Positions 6,525 to 12,875 of a stretch of 12,902 nt of DNA are shown in pieces (the stretch's first letter is position 1; each line of letters starts with the position of its first letter). This stretch comes from Ruminococcaceae bacterium UBA5413 (lineage in GTDB: Bacteria > Bacillota > Clostridia > Oscillospirales > Acutalibacteraceae), in assembly GCA_002409585.1 (NCBI GenBank), contig DHNP01000036.1, positions 1 to 12,902 on the forward strand, in the 5' to 3' direction. The position numbers and the translations under genes are program-made. The notes below the pieces were generated by a model. That model had not been told where the DNA came from, searched no databases, and saw nothing but the letters and a program-made list of their open reading frames with translations.

Positions 6525-6541
6525 TGTTATCGTTAACGCAA
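6525..6541. promoter_or_regulatory. Operator 2, LacI-family-like, at the kinase operon start
   Basis: TGTTATCGTTAACGCAA differs from operator 1 at one base and lies directly after the plus-strand -10. A repressor bound here would block the start site. The same placement at both divergent promoters supports shared control. The motif also resembles a CcpA cre site with about two mismatches, so catabolite repression is an alternative. Confidence 0.7.
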
Positions 6542-6580
6542 GTAATAACATATCCGTGCGGAAGGTTGGAAGGGATAAAT

Positions 6581-7534
6581 ATGGCTAAATACGACTGCGT
6601 CACCGCAGGTGAAACAATGGCCGCTTTTCTGCCCCAAAAAACCGGCAGCTTAAGGTATGTGGGCAGTTTTGCGAAAGCTGTCGCCGGCGCCGAAAGCAAT
6701 GTGGCGGTAGGCATAGCAAAGCTGGGGCATAAAAGCGCGTGGATCAGCCGCGTCGGTGACGACGAGTTCGGGGAGTATATCATGCGCGAACTGCGCGGCG
6801 AGGGGGTAGATGTGTCGCATGTTAAGCGTGACGCTAAGCACCCGACGGGAGTAATGTTCAAGCAGTTGGCGGCGGCAGGCGGGTCGTCGGTGTTTTACTA
6901 CAGGAAAGACTCCGCAGCGTGCGGCATGACGTTTGAAGATATACCTGAAGGCATTTTTAACGGTACTAAGGTGCTTCACGTTTCGGGTATAACGCCTGTG
7001 CTAAGCCAAAGCTGCAACGGCATGACGGTAAAGGCATTCGGCGCTGCAAGGAAAGCCGGCGCGCTTGTGAGCTTTGACCCTAATATACGCCTTAAGCTTT
7101 GTACTGCGGAAAAAGCAAGGGAGGTAATGCTTCCGCTTTTATGTATGTGCGATATAGTCCTTCTCGGCACAGACGAAGCGGAAATACTTTTTGGCATTAA
7201 GGAACCGGACGGGATAATAGATAAACTGCTTTCACTTGGCGTTAAAAAAATAGCTGTTAAGCTTGGGAAAGACGGGTCCTATGCCGCCGACAGTACGGGG
7301 CGTTACAGGATAGAGCCGATAGACATACCCGTAGTTGACACCGTGGGGGCAGGGGACGCTTACGCGGCCGGCTTTTTGACAGGTATAATCGAAGGCAGGG
7401 ACGTAAAGGCATGCGGGGATATGGGCTGCCTTATGGGGACTTTTGCCGTATCGTCTTACGGCGACACGGAGAGCCTGCCCGACAGGCGCCGCTTTGACAT
7501 GGCAATGGGCAATATAGCCGAGGTACAGAGGTAG
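6581..7534 (+). CDS. kdgK: PfkB-family 2-keto-3-deoxygluconate/galactonate kinase
   Basis: The 317-residue protein is a ribokinase/PfkB-fold sugar kinase. It shows an N-terminal substrate region (AGAESNVAVGIAKLG, about 35-49), SRVGDDEFG (56-64), and the C-terminal signature DTVGAGDAYAAGF (253-265) with catalytic base D259. These features fit 2-keto-3-deoxy-sugar-acid kinases, which phosphorylate the dehydratase product at O6 with ATP. It is distinct from the DgoK kinase family of E. coli. The ATG at 6581 has GGAAGGGA (6568-6575) at 5-base spacing; the in-frame TTG at 6491 is rejected because it is itself the -35 element. The aldolase follows 24 bases after its stop in the same operon. A KDGal versus KDG preference cannot be read from sequence; galactonate context favours KDGal. 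Confidence 0.87.
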   Translation: MAKYDCVTAGETMAAFLPQKTGSLRYVGSFAKAVAGAESNVAVGIAKLGHKSAWISRVGDDEFGEYIMRELRGEGVDVSHVKRDAKHPTGVMFKQLAAAGGSSVFYYRKDSAACGMTFEDIPEGIFNGTKVLHVSGITPVLSQSCNGMTVKAFGAARKAGALVSFDPNIRLKLCTAEKAREVMLPLLCMCDIVLLGTDEAEILFGIKEPDGIIDKLLSLGVKKIAVKLGKDGSYAADSTGRYRIEPIDIPVVDTVGAGDAYAAGFLTGIIEGRDVKACGDMGCLMGTFAVSSYGDTESLPDRRRFDMAMGNIAEVQR

Positions 7535-7558
7535 CCTGTTACAAGGGAGAGATAAAGT

Positions 7559-8197
7559 ATGGATGCGTTAAATGTAATACGTGAAACAAAGGTAATTTCA
7601 ATCCTGCGCGGTGTCGGAGCGGAACAGCTGCACGGCGTAATGGATGCCCTTTATGACGGCGGCGTGCGCTGTGTTGAGATAGCCCTCAACTCTGACGGCG
7701 CGCTTAAGATGATAGATAAAGCAAAAAAGGATTACGGCGGAAGGATGCTCATAGGCGCGGGCACGGTCCTGGATGGCGCGGGTGCAAGGCTTGCGATAGA
7801 AGCGGGGGCGGACTTTGCCCTTTCGCCTACGCTTTCGTTTGAATTTATAAAGATGTGCCTTACGTACAACGTGCTTGCGGTGCCGGGGGTTTTTACGCCG
7901 ACCGAGGCGCTTTCGGCCTGGCAGGCGGGCGCGCGCCTTATAAAGGTATTTCCGGCAGGCAGCGTAGGCCCGTCGTATATAAAGGGCATGAAAGGGCCTC
8001 TGCCGCAGCTTGAGCTGCTGCCTGTCGGCGGCGTGACAGCGGAAAACGCCGCGGATTATATCAAAGCCGGAGCGGCAGCCGTTGGGATAGGCTCATGCCT
8101 TGTAAACAGCAGAAACGCGGGTGATGCTGACACAATACGCGCAAAAGCGGACAAGCTGACATCGTTGCTTAAAAACGTCCCAAAAAGCCGCACATAA
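7559..8197 (+). CDS. eda: KDPG/KDPGal aldolase (2-dehydro-3-deoxy-phosphohexonate aldolase)
   Basis: The 212-residue class I aldolase has E40 in CVEIALNS, GAGTV at 66-70, PGVFTPTEA at 109-117, Schiff-base lysine K129 in LIKVFPAG and PVGGV at 155-159. All are hallmarks of the KDPG/KHG aldolase family. It splits the phosphorylated 2-keto-3-deoxy acid into pyruvate and glyceraldehyde 3-phosphate, the last step of the pathway laid out across both operons. The ribosome site AAGGGAGA (7543-7550) is 8 bases before the ATG. Family enzymes vary in choosing gluconate- or galactonate-derived substrate; the symbol eda marks the family, and a DgoA-like role is inferred from dgoD. It is followed by a strong terminator. 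Confidence 0.87.
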   Translation: MDALNVIRETKVISILRGVGAEQLHGVMDALYDGGVRCVEIALNSDGALKMIDKAKKDYGGRMLIGAGTVLDGAGARLAIEAGADFALSPTLSFEFIKMCLTYNVLAVPGVFTPTEALSAWQAGARLIKVFPAGSVGPSYIKGMKGPLPQLELLPVGGVTAENAADYIKAGAAAVGIGSCLVNSRNAGDADTIRAKADKLTSLLKNVPKSRT

Positions 8198-8247
8198 TAA
8201 AAAGAATGCCTCCGGACTGAAAAACAGTGCCGGAGGCATATTTTTTA
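8196..8247. terminator. Bidirectional terminator between convergent eda and thiE
   Basis: ATGCCTCCGG (8206-8215) pairs with CCGGAGGCAT (8230-8239), extended inward by ACTG/CAGT past one bulged G, around an AAAAA loop. On the plus strand TTTTTT follows (8241-8246); on the minus strand TTCTTTTTATTATG follows. It lies right after the aldolase stop at 8197 and just beyond the thiE stop at 8256, so it should end both operons. Confidence 0.88.
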
Positions 8248-8255
8248 TATAACAT

Positions 8256-8888
8256 TTATAAGCGCCGTGCCTTTAAAAAACGCTTTTTCAGTTCCGCCGC
8301 CGCCGCACCGGGGGCGGGCGCGCCCATAATAGCTGAAACAACCGATATGCCGGCAATGGGTACGCCGCTTAAAGCGGCCGCATTCCCTTTATTTATACCG
8401 CCTATGGCTACGACGGGAATTTTTACGCTTGAGCATATCCCTTTAAGAGCCTCCATGCTTATGCAGCCGGCGTTTTCCTTAGTTGACGTGGGGAAAGCCG
8501 CGCCTGCGCCGAGGTAATCGGCACCGTCTGCCATAGCTTTCACTGCCTGATCTTCTGTCTGCACGCTTGCGCCGATAATTTTGCCGCTGCCCATAATCCG
8601 CCTTGCTTCTTTTACAGGCAGGTCGCTCTGCCCTACGTGGACACCGTCGGCGCCGGAGGCCAGCGCGATGTCGGCCCTGTCGTCGATTATAAGCGGCACT
8701 TTGTACTTTGAGGCAAGCTCTTTGAGTTTTTTCGCTTCATTGTAGAACTCCCCGCCGCCCATATTTTTTTCGCGCAGCTGCAAAAGGGTGACGCCGTTTT
8801 TCAGCGCATCCTCGACAATACCGAAAAACCTGTCTCTGCCGCAGGAACTGTCTGTTACAAGGTATAATGTATAATCAATATTTTTCAA
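8256..8888 (-). CDS. thiE: Thiamine-phosphate synthase
   Basis: The 210-residue TIM-barrel enzyme joins HMP-pyrophosphate and thiazole phosphate to thiamine monophosphate. Seen: LYLVTDSS (8-15), LLQLREKN (35-42), IIDDRADIA (67-75), GVHVGQSDL (82-90), phosphate-binding FPTSTKE around 132-138, and VAIGGI (160-165). The start is TTG at 8888; no ATG fits, and GGAGGG (8897-8902) is 8 bases upstream. It is the last gene of the thiamine operon, 50 bases after thiM, and is closed by the terminator at 8196-8247. The length is normal for the family. Confidence 0.94.
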   Translation of the reverse strand: MKNIDYTLYLVTDSSCGRDRFFGIVEDALKNGVTLLQLREKNMGGGEFYNEAKKLKELASKYKVPLIIDDRADIALASGADGVHVGQSDLPVKEARRIMGSGKIIGASVQTEDQAVKAMADGADYLGAGAAFPTSTKENAGCISMEALKGICSSVKIPVVAIGGINKGNAAALSGVPIAGISVVSAIMGAPAPGAAAAELKKRFLKARRL

Positions 8889-8938
8889 TTATAAATCCCT
8901 CCGGCTTTCCACTTTGTTTGACGTGTATGTTGAAAACT

Positions 8939-9790
8939 TTACTTAAAAACGTATTCCGTTATATCGCTTACTTTTAAAGTATCTTGCAGGGCATCTTCCG
9001 CAAGAGTGGAAATTTCATCGAAAAGGGCGGTTTTAAACGTGCCGGTGCCTTTACCGAGGCTTTTGGCGTATTTGGCCGCAAGTTCACCGCAGACGCCCAT
9101 GACAGCGGTCGAAGCGAGACAGGCTGGGAGGATATCATCGCCGGCGCCGCAGTACGCGCCCATGAGCGCGGAGCTCATACAGCCTGTGCCGGTAACCATG
9201 CCCATCATGCCGTCGCCGTTTGAGAGGGCGTATACGGTTTTTCCATCGGTAACTATATCTGTTTTGCCTGTAGCGGCAACGGTGCAGCCGTATTTCCGCG
9301 CAAGGGCCGCAGGAACCTTCGCCGCTTCGGCGGCATTTGTTTTGGTAACAGCATCAGAAGCCGAGGCGTCTACGCCTTTTTCAAGGCTTTCCGCGCCGCA
9401 GAGTGCTTTTATCTCAGACATATTCCCGCGGACCGCGGCAATATGGTAAGACGAAAGGAGGTAGAGCGCAAAGTCGAGGCGGCGTTTTATACAGCCTGCG
9501 CCGACAGGGTCAATTACTATCGGAATACCGCGTCCGGAGGCTATTTTGGCTGAAATAAGCGAGGCCGCGGTAGAGCTTTCGGAGCTTTTGCCGAGGTTTA
9601 TTTCTAAAGCATCGGCTATGCGCGCAACGTCCGCCGCCTCACGCTGTTCGTCCGCCATAATGGGGCTTGCACCGGCAGCGAGGACTATGTTGGCACAGTC
9701 GTTTACTGTTACGTCGTTTGTTATGCACTGTACCAGCGGCTTTTTTTCCCTTACAAGTTTTGCTGCTCTGAGTATTGTGTCAGCTTTCAT
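8939..9790 (-). CDS. thiM: Hydroxyethylthiazole kinase
   Basis: The 283-residue ribokinase-fold enzyme phosphorylates 4-methyl-5-(2-hydroxyethyl)thiazole, the salvage route to the thiazole half of thiamine. Seen: PLVQCITNDVTVNDCAN near 18-34, ASPIMADEQREA at 41-52, VIDPVGAG at 92-99, RGNMSEI at 121-127, and a GTGC motif at 201-204 with the catalytic-region cysteine C204. It follows thiC by 50 bases and precedes thiE by 50. Its ribosome site (AGGTGG at 9803-9808) is weak and 12 bases from the ATG, so expression may be lower than its neighbours. With no thiazole-synthesis gene in the operon, it suggests reliance on salvaged thiazole here. Confidence 0.94.
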   Translation of the reverse strand: MKADTILRAAKLVREKKPLVQCITNDVTVNDCANIVLAAGASPIMADEQREAADVARIADALEINLGKSSESSTAASLISAKIASGRGIPIVIDPVGAGCIKRRLDFALYLLSSYHIAAVRGNMSEIKALCGAESLEKGVDASASDAVTKTNAAEAAKVPAALARKYGCTVAATGKTDIVTDGKTVYALSNGDGMMGMVTGTGCMSSALMGAYCGAGDDILPACLASTAVMGVCGELAAKYAKSLGKGTGTFKTALFDEISTLAEDALQDTLKVSDITEYVFK

Positions 9791-9840
9791 AAGATTAACA
9801 ACCCACCTATTAATTTAGTAAATTATATATTTTAAGAGAA

Positions 9841-11142
9841 TTATTCGAAAGTCACTTTTTCACCGTTCAAAATGCTGTCCGTAACCCTTACGGCACACAT
9901 CTTGCCGCACATGGTGCAGCGCCGCCTGTCTTTAGGCGGAATGCTCTCATAATATTCTTTAGCTTTGCCGCCGTCTATCGCAAGCCCGAACATGGTTTCC
10001 CAGTCGAAGTTTCTCCGTGCTTCGCTCATCTTGTAGTCTTTTTCGCGGGCGCCCTTTACGCCTTTTGCGATGTCGGCGGCGTGAGCGGCAATTTTCGCGG
10101 CTATAATGCCTTCTTTAACGTCGCTTTTATCAGGCAGGCGCAAGTGCTCGGCGGGCGTCACGTAACAGAGAAAGTCGGCCCCGTTTGCCGCGGCCACCGC
10201 GCCGCCTATGGCGGAGGTTATGTGGTCGTACCCGGGAGCCGTGTCTGTAACCAGCGGCCCCAAAACGTAAAACGGCGCACCGTGGCATATACGTTTTTCT
10301 ATTTTCATGTTGGCGGCTATCTCGTCCAAGGCCATATGGCCGGGGCCTTCAACCATGACCTGCACGCCCTTTTCCCACGCGCGTTTTGTCAGTCTGCCTA
10401 TTTCTATAAGCTCCGATATCTGCGGAGCGTCGGTGGAGTCGCTTATGGCGCCTGGGCGGAGAGCGTCGCCGAGGCTTATGGTCACGTCATAACTGCGCAA
10501 TATATCGAGAAGCTCATCATAATGTTCAAAATACGGATTTTCGTTTCCGGTCAGGCTCATCCACGCAAACAGGAGCGCACCACCGCGCGAAACGATGTTC
10601 ATCTGCCTTTTTTCGCTCATTAAGATTTCGGCACAGCGGCGGTTTATGCCGGCATGTATGGTCATAAAGTCAACGCCTTCTCTTGCGTGCGCACGTACTA
10701 TTTCGAGAAAATCGCCGGCAGTTATGTTTTTGAGGTCCTTTTCAAAATATCCGACGGCGTCGTAAACTGGTACCGTACCTATGGCTGCGGGCGATGATGC
10801 TATAAGTTTCTTTCTGAAAGCGCTTGTTTTTCCATAATTGCTGAGGTCCATTATCGCTTCAGCACCGTATTTTTCAGCGAGGCGGACTTTTTCCATTTCC
10901 TGTGAGTAGTCAGCACAGTCTCCTGAAACACCGAGGTTCACATTTATTTTTGTCTTAAGGCCTTTGCCTATGCCGTGCGGGTGCAGCGCTTTGTGGTTTA
11001 TGTTTGCTGGTATTACGGTCTGCCCTGACGCTACAAGGGCCAGGAGCTCATCCGCGGGCATGTCCTCGTCTTTTGCCACCTGTATAAGCTCTTTTGTTTT
11101 AATGCCGTTTCTGGCGGCTTCCATCTGTGTTTTATATTCCAT
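9841..11142 (-). CDS. thiC: Phosphomethylpyrimidine synthase, short form
   Basis: The 433-residue radical-SAM enzyme converts aminoimidazole ribotide to HMP phosphate, the pyrimidine half of thiamine. It lacks the N-terminal extension of the roughly 630-residue proteobacterial enzyme. Seen: NVNLGVSGDC, EAIMDLSNYGKT, FMTIHAGI, SRGGALL, SLGDALRPGA, VEGPGH and LGPLVTDTAPGYDH, and a C-terminal iron-sulfur motif with C409, C412 and C416. This spacing is C-x2-C-x3-C rather than the C-x2-C-x4-C of E. coli ThiC. The ATG at 11142 has AAGGAGG (11149-11155) at 6-base spacing inside the end of thiD; a longer start at 11175 has no such support. The gene overlaps thiD by 11 bases, so the two are translationally coupled. 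Confidence 0.95.
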   Translation of the reverse strand: MEYKTQMEAARNGIKTKELIQVAKDEDMPADELLALVASGQTVIPANINHKALHPHGIGKGLKTKINVNLGVSGDCADYSQEMEKVRLAEKYGAEAIMDLSNYGKTSAFRKKLIASSPAAIGTVPVYDAVGYFEKDLKNITAGDFLEIVRAHAREGVDFMTIHAGINRRCAEILMSEKRQMNIVSRGGALLFAWMSLTGNENPYFEHYDELLDILRSYDVTISLGDALRPGAISDSTDAPQISELIEIGRLTKRAWEKGVQVMVEGPGHMALDEIAANMKIEKRICHGAPFYVLGPLVTDTAPGYDHITSAIGGAVAAANGADFLCYVTPAEHLRLPDKSDVKEGIIAAKIAAHAADIAKGVKGAREKDYKMSEARRNFDWETMFGLAIDGGKAKEYYESIPPKDRRRCTMCGKMCAVRVTDSILNGEKVTFE

Positions 11143-11947
11143 CGTTATCCTCCTTATTATTACTGAAAAAATCATAAAAATGGTTTGTGGGGCCGCATCC
11201 GCTTCCTATGGCGAGCGAGTGCCGTATTGCTTCGGTGACGTATTTTTTAGCCCGCCTTACGGCTTCGTAAAGGCTTAAGCCGAGGGCGAGGTTTGAAGCG
11301 ATGGCTGAGGAGTATGTACAGCCGGTTCCGTGCGTGTTTTTTGTATTTATACGTTTTTCACTGTAATAGCTGAATTTTTTGCCGTCAAAAAGCACGTCGA
11401 GCGCATCGCCCGAAGCGTGGCCGCCTTTTACGAGCACGCTTTTTGGGCCGAAAGCATAAATCTTTTCGGCGGCTTTTTCCATGTCTGCCTGAGACTTTAT
11501 CTCCATTCCGGCTATTTTTTCGGCTTCCGGTATATTTGGCGTAAGGACATCCGCGAGCGGCAGTATGGCATCTATAAGGGTCCCGACCGCTTCGGGCTGC
11601 ATTAAGCTGCAGCCGTTTTTAGCGACCATGACAGGGTCGACTACGATATTTTCCGCTTTGTACTGCCGCAGCTTTTTGGCGGCGGCGAGCATACATGGAG
11701 GCCTTGAGAGCATGCCTACCTTTACCGCGTCCGGCCTTATATCCTCAAAGACGGCATCTATCTGCTGCTCTATCATCTCAGGGGCAATATCCTGTGAGGA
11801 TATGACGCGCGCCGTGTTTTCAGCCACTACTGACACTATGACGCACATGCCGTAAACGCCGTGGGCGGCGAAAGTTTTCAGGTCGGCTTCCGAGCCTGCG
11901 CCGCCGCTGCAGTCCGAGCCTGCTATTGAAAGGACTTTTTTAATCAA
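11132..11947 (-). CDS. thiD: Hydroxymethylpyrimidine/phosphomethylpyrimidine kinase
   Basis: The 271-residue ribokinase-family enzyme phosphorylates HMP and HMP phosphate to HMP pyrophosphate for ThiE. Seen: VLSIAGSDCSGGAGSEADLK (5-24), VAENT (41-45), VDPVM (103-107) and NTHGTGCTYSSA (204-215) with the anion-hole C210. The start is taken as TTG at 11947, overlapping the upstream HAD stop by 8 bases, because it begins right at the first beta strand and GGGGG (11954-11958) precedes it. The longer reading from 12043 would add 32 residues foreign to the family. At position 20 a Glu stands where the common GAGIQADLK pattern has Gln. A pyridoxal-kinase side activity, known for relatives, cannot be excluded. 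Confidence 0.9.
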   Translation of the reverse strand: MIKKVLSIAGSDCSGGAGSEADLKTFAAHGVYGMCVIVSVVAENTARVISSQDIAPEMIEQQIDAVFEDIRPDAVKVGMLSRPPCMLAAAKKLRQYKAENIVVDPVMVAKNGCSLMQPEAVGTLIDAILPLADVLTPNIPEAEKIAGMEIKSQADMEKAAEKIYAFGPKSVLVKGGHASGDALDVLFDGKKFSYYSEKRINTKNTHGTGCTYSSAIASNLALGLSLYEAVRRAKKYVTEAIRHSLAIGSGCGPTNHFYDFFSNNKEDNDGI

Positions 11948-12587
11948 GTAAATCCCCCGCTTCTTTAAATGAACGTATGTAAACGTCGGATTTTTTAATG
12001 ACCGCTTCCGCGTTTTTTTCAAACCTGTCGTATATGCCCGCAACGTTGAAGCCGGCCGCTTTGGCTGTTTCTACGGCATAGAGTGCGTCTTCAAACACCC
12101 ATGTGCCGCTTTTAGGCGTGCCGAGGAAAGAAAGCGCCGCGTTAAAAATACACGGTTTATCTTTGCCGCTGCCAACTTCTGTGCATGTAAAAATTTTAGA
12201 AAAAAAACGGAGCATGCCGCAGCGTTTTAACGCGGCTTTTACAAGCGGTGCATCGGTAGCCGTGGCAACGCACATTTTTACGTGCCTGCGTTCGAGTTCC
12301 GCGAGGAAACCGGCCGCGCCTTCCTTTGGCGGCGCTTTGTATTTGTAAAAATCCGCGAGCAGCGCGTTTACACCGGCCATTATGGTTTCTGTACAGTCTT
12401 TTATGCCGTACTCGCTTTTGTAGTAAAGCGCTGCCTCATAAAGGCTCATGTCCTTAAACTTTTCCTTTAAGTTTTCGTGCGGCTTTATGCCGCGCGAGAG
12501 GAGGTAATCTTCACCTAACGTCTGCCATACGGGCATTGAGTCAAGCAGGGTTCCGTCTATGTCGAAGATAGCGCCGTCTATTTTCAT
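11940..12587 (-). CDS. HAD-superfamily (subfamily IA) phosphatase of the thiamine operon
   Basis: The 215-residue protein has the HAD catalytic motifs: nucleophile D9 and acid D11 in IFDIDGTLLDS, motif II T109 in VATATD, motif III K144 in GKDKP, and motif IV E166/D167 in FEDALYA. Residues about 15-85 form a helical cap like that of beta-phosphoglucomutase-type phosphatases. It is the first gene after the TPP riboswitch and overlaps thiD, so it belongs to the operon. HAD enzymes clustered with thiamine genes have been reported to dephosphorylate thiamine monophosphate; with no thiL here, that role is the best inference, followed by HMP-phosphate phosphatase. The ATG at 12587 has GGAGGG (12593-12598) at 5-base spacing. 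Family is certain; substrate is inferred. Confidence 0.85.
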   Translation of the reverse strand: MKIDGAIFDIDGTLLDSMPVWQTLGEDYLLSRGIKPHENLKEKFKDMSLYEAALYYKSEYGIKDCTETIMAGVNALLADFYKYKAPPKEGAAGFLAELERRHVKMCVATATDAPLVKAALKRCGMLRFFSKIFTCTEVGSGKDKPCIFNAALSFLGTPKSGTWVFEDALYAVETAKAAGFNVAGIYDRFEKNAEAVIKKSDVYIRSFKEAGDLLD

Positions 12588-12624
12588 ACCGTCCCTCCGT
12601 CAGGCATTTTTTAAAAGTTGCAGC

Positions 12625-12658
12625 AAAAAAATGGGAACACCTAATGCGGTGTTCCCAT
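12625..12658 (-). terminator. Riboswitch-controlled terminator (expression platform)
   Basis: ATGGGAACACC (12631-12641) and GGTGTTCCCAT (12648-12658) form a perfect 11-bp stem with a 6-base loop, followed on the minus strand by TTTTTT (12625-12630). It lies between the TPP aptamer and the first gene of the operon, so ligand binding should favour termination and shut down the thiamine genes. Confidence 0.88.
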
Positions 12659-12674
12659 GTAAAGCAAATATAAA

Positions 12675-12766
12675 GTTGCTCCCTACGTTGGAATTACCCA
12701 CATCAGGTTTAAAGGGTCGAAGCTAAGTTAAGCTCCCTCTCAGCTTGGTTCGCCAAGCTCCCCTGT
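12675..12766 (-). ncRNA. TPP riboswitch (THI element)
   Basis: On the minus strand the conserved thi-box blocks appear in order: ACAGGGGAGC, then the P3 hairpin AGCTTGG-CGAA-CCAAGCT, CTGAGAGGGAGC, GACCCTTTAAACCTGAT, GTGGGTAATTCCAACG and GTAGGGAGC. The CUGAGA and ACCUGAU cores bind the pyrimidine side of TPP; the GGGUAAU...GUAGGGA half binds the pyrophosphate. It starts about 14 bases after the expected transcription start and is followed by an intrinsic terminator, so it is a transcriptional off-switch for the whole HAD-thiD-thiC-thiM-thiE operon. Outer boundaries (P1) are approximate because P1 is A-U rich. Confidence 0.96.
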
Positions 12767-12786
12767 TTTTATTTTATTTCACTGCA

Positions 12787-12814
12787 ATTATATCACGGGC
12801 GGCGCTTTTGTCAA
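12787..12814 (-). promoter_or_regulatory. Promoter of the thiamine operon
   Basis: On the minus strand, perfect consensus TTGACA (12809-12814) and TATAAT (12787-12792) hexamers are separated by 16 bases. Transcription should begin near 12780, leaving a very short leader before the TPP aptamer. Such strength fits a default-on promoter controlled downstream by the riboswitch. Confidence 0.82.
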
Positions 12815-12815
12815 G

Positions 12816-12855
12816 GCTGATTTTATATTCAGCATATGCTTAATATAAAATCAGC
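12816..12855. repeat. 40-bp near-perfect palindrome upstream of the thi promoter
   Basis: GCTGATTTTATATT (12816-12829) and its exact complement at 12842-12855 flank AGCATATGCT (12831-12840), itself a perfect palindrome; only the pair 12830/12841 fails to match. It abuts the -35 of the thiamine promoter. It lacks a U tract on either strand, so it is not a typical terminator. It could be a protein-binding operator, a cruciform or a small dispersed repeat; no function is assigned. Confidence 0.75.
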
Positions 12856-12875
12856 AACAAAATATATTCTGCGAA

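Noticed and set aside
9812..9826. TAATTT/AAATTA dyad between thiC and thiM
   Set aside because: Six A-T pairs with a 3-base loop; too unstable to be a terminator or processing site claim.
10081..10623. Plus-strand 180-codon open frame opposite thiC
   Set aside because: Mirror of the highly conserved thiC coding sequence; no independent support.
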